Origin: Isoetes taiwanensis
Lineage: Eukaryota > Streptophyta > Lycopodiopsida > Isoetales > Isoetaceae
Reading direction: 5' to 3'
NCBI GenBank assembly: GCA_021234155.1
Contig: JAJEKV010000095.1
Location: forward strand, 3,422,621-3,486,620
DNA length: 64,000 nucleotides
A program made the translations under genes and the position numbers. This document shows positions 20,852-32,930 of this stretch, piece by piece. How positions within the stretch are numbered: the first letter of the stretch is position 1; every line of letters begins with the position of its first letter. The notes under the pieces are model-generated. The model was not told the origin of the DNA and made no database searches. It worked only from the letters and a program-made list of their open reading frames with translations.

Positions 20852-21505
20852 TTAGAATAGAATAGAATAGATTTTTAGCGTCCACGGAGACCAATTGGCG
20901 TATGGGACCCAAACAAAAAGAGAGCAGCAAGCGTATTACTGACAGGATTAAAAAACCCCCGCCCCGAAGGGTTTTCGAGGGAAAAACCTTAGCAGTAATA
21001 AGCATGCTGGCACACTGTACAATTGCATAGGACAGTTTAAGACCATCCCATAGGACACAAACGAGTCCGTGCATCCATAACCTCCTGGAGATATGGCCCC
21101 AACAAACCCACTGACGCCGTAGTCAATAACTGATGCAACGGCTGGCCAGGCACTAGTAGTCAAACATACCTCTCTCGGATATGGGCAAATGCCGGGAATA
21201 TCTGGAGGGTATGACATTCATCCTCAATCGCACCCTGGTGGCAACACTGGCAAAGCCTTTGTTCTCGTGCTTCCCGAGCCCAACGCCCTGTTTCAATGCG
21301 GAGGCGATGTGCACCGTGCGAATGGAAGCTTCATGGGCAGCTAGGTGTACAAGTACTGGTATGGGCCTCTTGTGAGCCTAGGATTGACTTGCTGCTGATA
21401 GTGTGCCAGCTTAACGTGCGTCAGAGCCTCTGCATCCCAGAGCTTGTGAAGGAAAGTAGCATCTAGGTACAGTTTAAGTGCCTCACGATCTTTCTTTGTC
21501 CTGAC

Positions 21506-22738
21506 CTAGACGCATCTGTTTGCCTGCATGCCCCAGCGTGAGAACCACTGAGCTTGCTTGTCTTTCCAGCAGGATTTCAGGCATTGGGGACCCATCGCTG
21601 TGGCCAAAGCAAGATGGGGCAAGCGTGTATCAGCCATAGCGACCACCTTTTGGAAGTAAACGATATGGCATTCCAATGCATCCCGTTGAAGGGGTAGAAA
21701 GCCTGTCTCCTGGAGTAGGATCTGGTACGGAACTGTGGACTTCACCCCCAGGGCCCATGCCAAGAAGGCCTTCTGCACTTGCTCGAGGTCATTCCAGGTG
21801 TTGAGGGATATGACCGGACCCCACACTTCTGCCCCATACAAAAGGACCGGCTCAACCAAGGCCCGAAACAAATGTGACTGGTGGCCCCAGGCGTACAACT
21901 CTGCCTTGTGGCCATTGTTCTGCATGGCGTATAGTGCTTTCCAACCCACCGTGACCCGCAACCTGATAGCCGCATCCCAATGGGTGGTAGTTGAGAACTC
22001 AATCCCCAAGTACTTGTAGGTCGGAGCCACCTCTACCTCTTGCCCCTGGTAAGTGAAGGTGGGAAGCCTTGGCTGACGGGACGATGCAACTAGCAGCACC
22101 CTAGTTTTGGCCAAGTTAACTCGCATGCCGGTGAATTGGCAAAAGTGTCAAGAGCATCCAGTGTGTATTTGCATGTCCTCTCGAGTATAGGCCATGAGGT
22201 TGACATCGTCAAGATATATGAGTTGCGGATTGTGTGATGCATGAGATGTGCGTGCGCCTCCATGCTCAGAAAGCCAATCTTCCAACTGATCAATGTATAG
22301 GCCAAAGAGTGTGGGGGAGAGGGGGCAACCCTGACGCACTCCAATGCTACCGATTCTTGGTTGTGCTGCTGATGTGATACGGCCCGAGCATGCCTCAGAT
22401 GCAAGCCTATATCTCGCATTACGCAAGTCCGGGGGGTCCCTACCGCTGCAGTCGATCCCCGAGCTTGTTCTTCGGGTGAATCGCGGTCGAACGCTTTTGC
22501 AAAATCGGACGAAACAACAAGAGACAAGTTCTGCCGGGCGATTCTCGCTATCCTCAATCAATGTGCGCAGAGTGAAGATATGATCAATGGTGGAATGTCC
22601 GGTCCGAAAACGCCTTTGTAAGAGCTCGCACCTCCGTTTCCTCTCGCCCATATTATTGTCACCGCCGCTCAAGGATGCCACCAACAGTTTTGCAAAGAGA
22701 GAGTCGACGATAATAGTATGCGGTAGTTGGCCGGGCAT
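21506..22738 (-). pseudogene. LINE 2 reverse transcriptase
   Basis: 22738-22148 holds RRFRTGHSTIDHIFTLRTLI, GVRQGCPLSPTLFGLYID and the active-site box LIYLDDVNLMA, where the usual YADD reads YLDD. 22126-21506 holds the thumb: MRVNLAKTRVLL, YKYLGIEFSTTTHWD and LLYGAEVWGPVI. A frame change near 22450 breaks the palm (CCFVRFCKSVRPRF in place of an FxDFxKAFD-type box). Not active as written. Confidence 0.8.
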
Positions 22739-23396
22739 TGAGGGTCCCTTGCTTTGTATATGGGCACTACTCGCTAGTGGTCCATTGCGTAGGGAAGCCT
22801 TCGCAATGCTTTATTGAACAATGCCGCGTGAGGACGGGCACCCGATGGAGGCCCGACCCATTTCAGAAGTTCGCCGCATGCCATCCAAATGTGTTGCCTT
22901 CCCATTAGCTAGGGATTTGTAGGCCCATGATAACATCCCCTTCGCGGATAACCGTGAGCCATGACTGGTGCCGGCCCCGAAGCCGGTCGCATGCAACCAT
23001 TGCAAGCACTTGTACCCAATGCGGAGGTGATGTTCCTCGTGGGTCGCGTGGGGCTTGTCAAGACCCTTCTCGAGAATGTCCTAGGGTGCGGTCCGGAGAC
23101 CAAACATCATTCTTTGAAGCTTCTGCGAGGTATCCGCCTTCTTGTTCTTGAGAAAGGAGCGGTATTGACTGATGGCCTGTGGGCGGGAGATGGGATCAGT
23201 GACTTGCCGGAGTGTGCGTTTGAGCTCACGACACTCATCATCAAACCATTTGTTGCGGGGAAAGGTGGTAGTGCCGATGGTTCGTCGTGGGCGGCCTCTG
23301 CCAAAGCATCTTTCAGCAGCCGTCAGAAGCAGGCGAGTCAGCTCAGTAGATTGCTCTTGAAGTGTGGGGAGTTGCAGCAGTCCCGCCAGATCATGC

Positions 23397-24340
23397 TCAA
23401 GCAGCTGGGCATACATAGGTCCCTGCACGGTCGTAGTCCAGGCGCAGCTGGGGCACTCGGTGTGTTGAAGCAGCAGGTGCACGGGAAGCCTCCCAATGGA
23501 GATGCATGAACAGGGGCCGGTGGTCTGAATCTACTTCCTCGTCCCGAGTGTCTGTCCCGATGGAAAAATGAGTAACCAGGTGCAGATCCCGTTCCTCAAC
23601 CAGCAGATAATCCACCACACTGGAGCCGCCCCCTTGGTTCTCCTGTCTACAAGTGTAGCAACTGGAAGACGGCCATTGTGCCAACCCATTACAAATAACC
23701 ATGTCAAAGATACTACCCAGCAACAACAACTGCCTGCCATAGCGCGAAATATGGCTATCATCTGATATCCTTGACCAAGCCACCTCTGCGGGGTTCAACT
23801 GCAAGACGTCCTCTGCCAGGGGGTCAAATTTTGGAACTTTCTCAGCTCCTGTGCGTGGATTAAGGTCGCCAAGCAACATAACCCTGCCCAATTGTTTGTG
23901 CTGCTGTATGTCATCATATAGATCGACATAGGGCTCCAATCGATCCACATCCAAATGAGTGTTATAGAAGTTGCTCTCGGCATGTGGAAAGTAGCATGCT
24001 GCTATGAGGAGAGTGTCGCCACTGTCATGCTACACGTGCACCCACAAATAGCGATTGTGCATGTCTGTTTTGTGCAACGAGACTGAGTGCCTCAAGGTTA
24101 CACGGTAGTAGCAGGCAACGCCGCCATGCCCTCGCTTGCCTGTGCACTCATTGAACAGAAATGCGAGATAGCACGGGAGGTCCGGTGTCAGGTGCCTGCA
24201 TGCTCCCATGTCTCCATGAGGAAAATGAGATCCATATCTGGTGCAATAGAGTCGAGACTCTCGCCTTTCTGCCAGGGGAAGCCCCGACAGTTCCAAGACA
24301 CCATCCGGAGGCACAGTTCCTATTTGTTGGCATTCGATGT
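23397..24340 (-). pseudogene. LINE 2 AP-type endonuclease
   Basis: In changing frames: WNCRGFPWQKGESLDSI, the catalytic LMETWEH (about 24205), GKRGHGGVACYY, then in the frame 23954-23397 VMLLGDLNPRTG, GGSSVVDYLL and EEVDSDHRPLFMHL. The GDLN, SxVDY and SDHRP boxes are the usual motifs of this nuclease. It cuts target DNA for integration. Confidence 0.8.
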
Positions 24341-24643
24341 GGGACTTTCGATGATCTGCCCGGTTCGAGGCGGCGATTAAAAGCGGCGTCCCGAGCAACG
24401 ATCGGGCGGGCGGGGAGCAAGAGGTGCGAGGGGTATGCGGCAACAAAGCTAGAGGGCAGGAGTGGCGGCGGCGGCGCATTGCATCGGCGACCTCGGTGGC
24501 GCCAGGCTTGAAAATGCGAAGTTTCCCGGACAAGGCTGCGGCCCCCCTCTACGACGGACGTCCCGACTGGGCAGTGGCGCGGCGGGACTCTGTTGCATCG
24601 GGGGTGAGATCTGGTCGACATCTGAGCAGTCCCCTTCAATTGC

Positions 24644-25289
24644 CTACTCGGACGCGGGGATGGCCTCGCGTACTCGCATATACGCCTTTGTGAAGGTAAC
24701 AACGTCGGGTGATAATGCGGCGTTGAGTCCCAAAGCGGCTTGCTCTAGCAATGTGTACATGATCGGGAATGCCATTCGAGATAGGATCTCATATTGAATG
24801 CGCTTGGCGAGATCTTCTCCTGCCTCCTCAGAGTCCACGCACCACCACATTATGGCGTCGGCGGCTCTGCTCTGCTGCTCACCGAGTCGAGGGCAACATT
24901 AGCCGCCCCGCCGGTGATGCCTGTTGTTTTGGAGCGTGTGGGCTGCTCACAGTGAGGGCGATGTGGTTTGTGCGGTGGAGGAGGTGGTGTCTGTCTGCCT
25001 GTTTGGCGACCTGTGGGCTGTGGGGCACATGCGCTCGGCTGTCCCTGTGTTGCGGCCTCTGCTGCCTGGAGTCGGGAGCCTAGCTCCTGTTGGAACCTCT
25101 GCTGCTTGGCCAACTCACTCGTGCAGTGCCGCAGGTGTTCATGGACCTCAGCATGGAGGCCGCTGCCTTGCTGAGCAATGGTTGCTTTGAGCTCCTGAAT
25201 CTCCCCCGATCCTGTGTCTCTGCCCTACTCTGCAGGGTTCTCAGCTCTGCCTGGCTGGCTTCGACGAGGGCTTGGACGTTTCGTATCAC
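24644..25289 (-). pseudogene. LINE 2 ORF1-like part
   Basis: A coiled coil (VQALVEASQAELRTLQSRAE; LAKQQRFQQELGSRLQAAEA) is followed by a Pro-rich stretch (TGRQTPPPPPHKPHRP) and WWCVDSEEAGEDLAKRIQYE. Position before the endonuclease and the coiled coil fit a LINE ORF1 protein. No RRM or zinc knuckle was recognised. Confidence 0.45.
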
Positions 25290-25379
25290 GGTGGCATACC
25301 CCTCTGTTTCTGACTTGAGACTTAGAATAATTATGCACGTGTTTTAAATCATGGCTTTTTGGCCCAAGTGCACACGTGC

Positions 25380-25592
25380 TGCTTGACATTACATATGGCC
25401 TTGGAAGCATAATTTGGAGTATAAACAATGTTTTTCATCAAAAACTTAGTTTTTGCAATGGAATAAAATTCAAATGATGGAATAAAGAGGGATTCGATCG
25501 AAAAGATAAAATATAATGCCAATGGCCACCCAAAAAAAAAAAAAAAAAAAAAAAGAAAATTCACACTGGCATGGGTTTAAAGTTACCAAAAA
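25380..25592. repeat. dispersed repeat R, copy 1 (left half)
   Basis: Contains CTTGACATTACATATGGCC, GGAAGCATAATTTGGAG, an A-run (25532-25554) and CACACTGGCATGGGTTTAAA. Its right half is missing here and is found after the 3 kb array, at 38469. Confidence 0.75.
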
Positions 25593-25956
25593 GAAAGTTT
25601 CCATGTGTGTGTAGCAGCTTTCACTCATCCAACCTTAAAGCATTCTTCAGATCTTTATCCTGGTTATCCTGGTTAACATTTTCGTCATCACCATCCACCA
25701 TATTTTACAGAATCAATCTACATGTAGCTTAATTTTACCATTTCCTTAAGACATTAGTGATCATTTTATGCTGCAGAAGAACGGTCTATAAAACTATGAG
25801 TTAAATGTTAGTTATAAGTAACTAATTAGTAGTGAGTCCTTCTACAAGCCTACAAACTTGTACCTTGTTCAGATCTGTCCTAATAATAGCAAACATCATG
25901 GGATTCTAACCAATCTAAGATCCAAGTAGATAGAATCAATTCTAAACAGTAATGCA
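25593..25956. other. spacer, nothing recognised
   Basis: AT-rich with no open frame worth calling and no clear repeat. Confidence 0.4.
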
Positions 25957-25962
25957 TCAGAC

Positions 25963-26277
25963 CTGATTCGCTTTGTTGGTCTCATTATCCAGCATGTTTT
26001 GAGCAATGTGCTTCTCCTTTTGTTGATACTTGTTAGCAATATTCCCAACTTTGGGATTATCCTTGATTTCGGTATGCTGAGTATGGAGCTGTGCAGATCC
26101 AGCTACTTGGGCTTCCACGTTCTCATTTCCATCCTTATCTTTTCCACTGGGATCTGGGGCTTTGGTCTTGGCAGACTGATGGAAATCATAAATTTTCTTT
26201 CTCTTGGCAAAATTTTGCCTTTCTTCTTCCATCTTCCTGACTGTTTCTTTGTTAAATCCTCCTTTCTTTCGACCCAT
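25963..26277 (-). CDS. probable first exon of an unknown nuclear protein
   Basis: From the ATG at 26277 the minus strand reads MGRKKGGFNKETVRKMEEER, QNFAKRKKIYDFHQSAK and then a hydrophilic stretch up to NETNKANQ, followed by GTCTGATG as a possible donor. A start further upstream is open to 26448 but is hydrophobic and lies in a duplicated block. The basic, Glu-rich start suggests a nuclear or nucleolar protein. No partner exon was found to the left before LINE 2, so it may be a fragment. Confidence 0.35.
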
Positions 26278-26388
26278 TCGGTGGCAAATCAGCCTCAGAA
26301 ATCCATTCCGGAAGTAGACGTCAGATAAGAAGGAATGAAGCCCAATAATAAATCTTTGCCTGGATAAATACAATAGGAACTGTACTAA

Positions 26389-26880
26389 GCATGCGAAGCG
26401 TTTGCAATTCAGCAAAAAATCCATCTGGCCATCAACGGCAGTTAGCATCGTTGGTCTGTGCCGTCGAGAAATGTTAACCCTAAATTTTTTTTTGGAAAAG
26501 CTTTAATGGTCTTGCAAAGTTTTAGCAATGGAAACCCATGGTCAATCCCAACCTTGTGACATACATTTATTAAACAAAAGGAATCGTCTAGTTAAGCTCC
26601 AACAAAAAGGGTTCTGCTCTGGAAATTATTTTTTGTGCATGCGAAGCGTTTGCAATTCAGCAAAAGAAATCTATCTGGCCATCAAACGGCAGTTGGCATC
26701 GTTGGTCTTTGCCATTAGAAAACCGTCGGGAAATGCTAAACCTAAGTTTTTGGAAAAGCTTTAATGGTCTTGCAAAGTTTTAGCAACAGAAACCCATGGT
26801 CCATCCCAACCTTATGACTTACACTTATTAAACAAAAGGAACCGTCTAGTTAAGCTCCAACAAAAATCCTTCTTGTTAGA
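26389..26880. repeat. 248-base tandem duplication
   Basis: The words GCATGCGAAGCGTTTGCAAT, CATCTGGCCATCAA and TGGTCTTGCAAAGTTTTAGC recur at an offset of 248 (26389 and 26637). The copies differ by point changes and a few indels, so this is older than the 3 kb array. Confidence 0.85.
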
Positions 26881-26922
26881 AAATCAGTATTAATATCGTT
26901 CAAAAAAAAAAAAAAAAAAAAA

Positions 26923-29919
26923 CACTTTAAAATCTGATAACAGACTTTCATCCTTAGTACTCCTTGCAGGAATACCAAGTCTGCAATTAGCAGCCCTAGG
27001 ACAACTTACAGGCACAGTTACCTAGGCCAAGACTAGATTCAAGAACTTTAATTTTATCATTATATATCATAACTGGAACATGTCAAAATGAACGCATAAT
27101 GTCAATTTCAAATAACACCTTTGGAATTAATTTCTGTTTCTAATATTCAGCATACATGACAGGCTTAAACTAGAATATCAGTTAAGAGTAGACCTGTGTA
27201 TCCTCTTGATATCAATATTAAATGATTTTTCATATTCAAAACATTAAATAACACATAAGTTTCAAGATTGACAATTTGATTCAAGCAGAGACTATATTCT
27301 GCTGTAAATATTTCCCATTTTCCTTTTGGAACGTGCTTACTTGCTTATTTGAAGTCTTGTACATCAAATTTGAAAATGTAAAGAGCAATCCATCAAAGCA
27401 TGGAGCAAGAAACCTGGTTACTGCAGAAGAGAACCAAAGGACAGTTAGCCTTAATCGGGTAAGAGCCTAAGCTACTAACAGGTAAGCATTAGGTTTCTTG
27501 GGTATTCCCCTTCACCATGACTTTAATGGTACTAGTGTCAGTATGTAGTCATTGAGAAAAACTCAGATTTCGGGACTTATGCACAGCAAATTCATATACT
27601 TGTCCTAATTACCCGGCCAGATTACGCCTAGCATGTAGTCATAATTGTCCAGCAAATAGTCACAGGGTATTCCCTTACCATGGAGTTATATCTGAAGCCC
27701 AACTAAACATTTATACTTACTGTACACATACATCATTATTGCAGCAAGTGTAGTGCAGTCCGTAACCACCTATGCAGTTGTATCAGCCAGCATTTACTGC
27801 TTATGCCCACACTCTATGTGGCTTGGATCTATAATTTATTTGTTTACCATCTAGTTGTGTCAGTACATAAAAGCCTTATCCCTAATGGTAAGAGTCAGCA
27901 ACTAAACTTCCAGCTCATATATGGTTCAGTAAATAAGGGATCCAGCTAATTTCTCCAAGTTTAAAGTTATAATAACCCATTAAATCTTATATGCCAATCA
28001 GGGTATACCACTGACCAATGCATTATCTCTTCCCAACTTCTTAAAAGCAAGATGTCATTACATGTTTTATTCCTGCACAAATTTGCATCTAACATTTGTG
28101 CATCTAACAACCATTCCAATGACCTAATCTCCATGCATGCATTAGCAATAACTTGAATAAATTTCATATCAACACTTATTTAGTGAGTAACAGATCCAGC
28201 AATCTTTAAACTCAGCCAAAACCTTAAAAAAGGAAATACAATGAATATATTAATTCCCCTATTTCTTGCTACAATCTTCATTTGCCAGATCTATAAGAAT
28301 ATTCAAATCGTAAAAACCAGCAAAGAACCTGATTATTGTGCGCTCTCGGATAGCTCCAGTTGTCTTGTTGTTATTTTCATTGCCTTCTAACTTCATCTGT
28401 CCATGGCATGCCCTCTTAGGATCATTTCTTTGGCATGTTTTGGTCAGCTTTTTCTCTGCTTCTCACTGCGACAATGGCAAAGGCAGATACAACGAAATTG
28501 CCAAGGGAGATGCCAGCATCTTCAAGAGAAAATATGGGCCAAATAGAAGAGCGAAATGCAGCAGAACTTGGTTTACCACATGCAACGATCCTTCTCGCAC
28601 AAAGGAATACCTCTTTCTAGTGGAATCCACTTTGTCTTATAGCACCGCCATGGCCGTTCATGTTGCACAAACAGCAGCCGGCTATCCACTATTTGAACGA
28701 AAACCTAACTTCGAACCCTAAAATGAGTTCGTCTAAGGTAAAAATGAATTAATATTTTCAGAAAATACAAAAGGCAGAATATGCCCTTTCCCTTTTTTTT
28801 GGGAGATTATCAGGTAATCCAAAAGTGAAACATAGCATACTGCAACTCAAGATTCATACAATATACATGGCAAAATAAACATCCCAATATGTTAACATCT
28901 ATGTAACAAAACCAAGGGGAAAGAAGGCATGACAATTTTAGACGTGCATGTACAAGGGCTAAAAATATGCCATGCATGTGCATGCAACAAAGCCTTTTAG
29001 GCAAATGGCAACTTGCATGTAAGGAGCACATGCTGTTTTCCAAAACGTGAGCCATAATGCAACCATAAGTCAACTCCAATTTTAGAGTCCAAAAGTGAAA
29101 TTTCCATATTCCACATGTTAATGTCAACATCAATTTTGTTTAATCAAATGACTATTTGTTATTTGCCATATTGCTACAAGAACAACCTAGTTTATTCATC
29201 TGAAACCTTCAAACAGGCACAACCCTATGGTTTATTCCATGCCTGACAAACTATCATATTTTACCATAACATGGCCATTTTTTCAGAGATATCAATTACA
29301 TGGCACATATGCCTTCATTGCATATTCTGGGATATCATATATTGGCCATTATGTTGGCAACCTCATGTGCATCATATTTGAGCTAACTATATAATTTCTA
29401 CTTTAATAAAAAAACCCACCCTCCAACCGAGGTTGCGGGGGCCCATGCAGGTTTAACTTCTTTTAGCATAGCCTATCTTAAGAATTTAAACCTAAAGGTT
29501 ACAGCAAGGGGTGCAGGACCTTGTTGTGAACGCATGTGCCCCCCGCCTTCCCCATGTAAATACTTTTTGCACAACATAAAAATCTTTATGCAAAAGAACT
29601 TACCATATTTTTTTCGTCTGGACTTTGTCCCAAAGGTTGTACAGCAGTCCACTTTTTTGAGAACATGTCACATTGAGTGTCATAAATCGCGAATGCATGT
29701 TTGGACAAATGTCATATTCTACTGCAATAATAGCATAGAATCATTGTGATACTTGCACACAGTCCATCTCAATTGGTGTAATATCCTCCAATGAGGCCAT
29801 GCCATTCCTTGTCCTATATATTGACCAACAAAGGGATTAGTATTAAGCATCACCTGTCAAATTATCCATCTTAGTCCTGGTTTCTAGTATAACTAGAAAA
29901 CTGAATTTAAGAAAAAAAA
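26923..29919. repeat. array unit 1
   Basis: Begins after an A-run of about 21 (26902-26922). Carries TCGGATAGCTCCAGTTG at about 28346 which the other units lack, where they instead repeat a GATCTTCATTTGCCAGATC word. Confidence 0.9.
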
Positions 29920-32900
29920 CACTTTAAAATCTGATAACAGACTTTCATCCTTAGTACTCCTTGCAGGAATACCAAGTCTGCAATTAGCAGCCCTAGGACA
30001 ACTTACAGGCACAGTTACCTAGGCCAAGACTAGATTCAAGAACTTTAATTTTATCATTATATATCATAACTGGAACATGTCAAAATGAACGCATAATGTC
30101 AATTTCAAATAACACCTTTGGAATTAATTTCTGTTTCTAATATTCAGCATACATGACAGGCTTAAACTAGAATATCAGTTAAGAGTAGACCTGTGTATCC
30201 TCTTGATATCAATATTAAATGATTTTCCATATTCAAAACATTAAATAACACATAAGTTTCAAGATTGACAATTTGATTCAAGCAGAGACTATATTTTGCT
30301 GTAAATATTTCCCATTTTCCTTTTGGAACGTGCTTACTTGCTTATTTGAAGTCTTGTACATCAAATTTGAAAATGTAAAGAGCAATCCATCAAAGCATGG
30401 AGCAAGAAACCTGGTTACCCGCAAAGAGAACCAAAGGACAGTTAGCCTTAATCAGGGTAAGAACCTAAGCTACTAACAGGTAAGCATTAGGTTTCTTGGG
30501 TATTCCCCTTCACCATGACTTTAATGGTACTAGTGTCAGTATGTAGTCATTGAGAAAAACTCAGATTTCCAGGACTTATGCACAGCAAATTCATATACTG
30601 TCCTAATTACCCAGCAGATTCTGCCTAGCATGTAGTCATAATTGTCCGAAGAAATAGTCACAGGGTATTCCCTTACCATGGAGTTATATCTGAAGCCCAA
30701 CTAAACATTTATACTTACATGTACACATACATCATTATTGCAGCAAGTGTAGTGCAGTCCAGAACCACCTATGCAGTTGTATCAGCCAGCATTTATCGCT
30801 TATGCCCACACTCTATGTGGCTTGGATCTATAATTTATTTGTTTACCATCTAGTTGTGTCAAGTACATAAAAGCCTTATCCCTAATGGTAAGAGTCAGCA
30901 ACTAAACTTCCAGCTCATATATGGTTCAAGTAAATAAGGGATCCAGCTAATTTCTCCAAGTTTAAAGTTATAATAACCCATTAAATCTTATATGCCAATC
31001 AGGGTATACCACTGACCAATGCATTATCTCTTCCCAACTTCTTAAAAGCAAGAAGTCATTACATGTTTTATTCCTGCACAAATTTGCATCTAACATTTGT
31101 GCATCTAACAACCATTCCAATGACCTAATCTCCATGCATGCATTAGCAATAACTTGAATAAATTTCATATCAACACTTATTTAGTGAGTAACAGATCAAA
31201 GCAATCTTTAAACTCAGCCAAAACCTTAAAAAGGAAATACAATGAATATATTAATTCCCCTATTTCTTGCTACAATCTTCATTTGCCAGATCTATAAGAT
31301 CTTCATTTGCCAGATCTATAAGAATATTCAAATCGTAAAAACCAGCAAAGAACCTGATTATTGTGCGCTCTTGTCTTGTTGTTATTTTCATTGCCTTCTA
31401 ACTTCATCTGTCCATGGCATGCCCTCTTAGGATCATTTCTTTGGCATGTTTTGGTCAGCTTTTTCTCTGCTTCTCACTGCGACAATGGCAAAGGCAGATA
31501 CAACGAAATTGCCAAGGGAGATGCCAGCATCTTCAAGAGAAAATATGGGCCAAATAGAAGAGCGAAATGCAGCAGAACTTGGTTTACCACATGCAACGAT
31601 CCTTCTCGCACAAAGGAATACCTCTTTCTAGTGGAATCCACTTTGTCTTATAGCACCGCCATGGCCGTTCATGTTGCACAAACAGCAGCCGGCTATCCAC
31701 TATTTGAACGAAAACCTAACTTCGAACCCTAAAATGAGTTCGTCTAAGGTAAAAACGAATTAATATTTTCAGAAAATACAAAAGGCAGAATATGCCCTTT
31801 CCCTTTTTTTTGGGAGATTATCAGGTAATCCAAAAGTGAAACATAGCATACTGCAACTCAAGATTCATACAATATACATGGCAAAATAAACATCCCAATA
31901 TGTTAACATCTATGTAACAAAACCAAGGGGAAAGAAGGCATGACAATTTTAGACGTGCATGTACAAGGGCTAAAAATATGCCATGCATGTGCATGCAACA
32001 AAGCCTTTTAGGCAAATGGCAACTTGCATGTAAGGAGCACATGCTGTTTTCCAAAACGTGAGCCATAATGCAACCATAAGTCAACTCCAATTTTAGAGTC
32101 CAAAAGTGAAATTTCCATATTCCACATGTTAATGTCAACATCAATTTTGTTTAATCAAATGACTATTTGTTATTTGCCATATTGCTACAAGAACAACCTA
32201 GTTTATTCATCTGAAACCTTCAAACAGGCACAACCCTATGGTTTATTCCATGCCTGACAAACTATCATATTTTACCATAACATGGCCATTTTTTCAGAGA
32301 TATCAATTACATGGCACATATGCCTTCATTGCATATTCTGGGATATCATATATTGGCCATTATGTTGGCAACCTCATGTGCATCATATTTGAGCTAACTA
32401 TATAATTTCTACTTTAATAAAAAAACCCACCCTCCAACCAGAGGTTGGGGGCCCATGCAGGTTTAACTTCTTTTTAGCATAGCCTATCTTAAGAATTTAA
32501 ACCTAAAGGTTACAACAAGGGGTGCAGGACCTTGTTGTAACGCATGTGCCCCCGCCTTCCCCATGTAAATACTTTTTTGCACAACATAAAAATCTTTATG
32601 CAAAAGAACTTACCATATTTTTTTCGTCTGGACTTTGTCCCAAAGGTTGTACAGCAGTCCACTTTTTTGAGAACATGTCACATTGAGTGTCATAAATCGC
32701 GAATGCATGTTTGGACAAATGTCATATTCTCTTTGCAATAATAGCATAGAATCATTGTGATACTTGCACACAGTCCATCTCAATTGGTGTAATATCCTCC
32801 AATGAGGCCATGCCATTCCTTGTCCTATATATTGACCAACAAAGGGATTAGTATTAAGCATCACCTGTCAAATTATCCATCTTAGTCCTGGTTTCTAGTA

Positions 32901-32930
32901 TAACTAGAAAACTGAATTTAAGAAAAAAAA
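29920..32930. repeat. array unit 2
   Basis: Full unit, joined to units 1 and 3 through GAATTTAAG plus an A-run of eight. Confidence 0.9.

Larger units (their letters stand above)
20852..25330 (-). mobile_element. LINE copy 2, minus strand, with TATTC-type 3' tail
   Basis: Minus-strand order: coiled-coil ORF1-like part (25290-24644), endonuclease (24330-23500), linker with WFDDECRELKRTLRQ (about 23260), reverse transcriptase (22738-21506), a zinc-binding end (CQCCHQGAIEDECHTLQ near 21230), and a 3' terminus GACGCTAAAAATC(TATTC)n at 20852-20880. The tail is a pentanucleotide microsatellite and not poly-A. The terminal words GTGGACG-TTAAAA and the repeat tail recur at 38.72 and 41.07 kb, so the family is multicopy here. 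Frame breaks are many. Confidence 0.85.

Noticed and set aside
28338-28721. Repeated 123-127 codon open frame in the 3 kb units taken as a gene
   Set aside because: Its near-identity between units only mirrors the DNA identity; its start and length vary with small indels and it resembles no known protein. Left as unproven.
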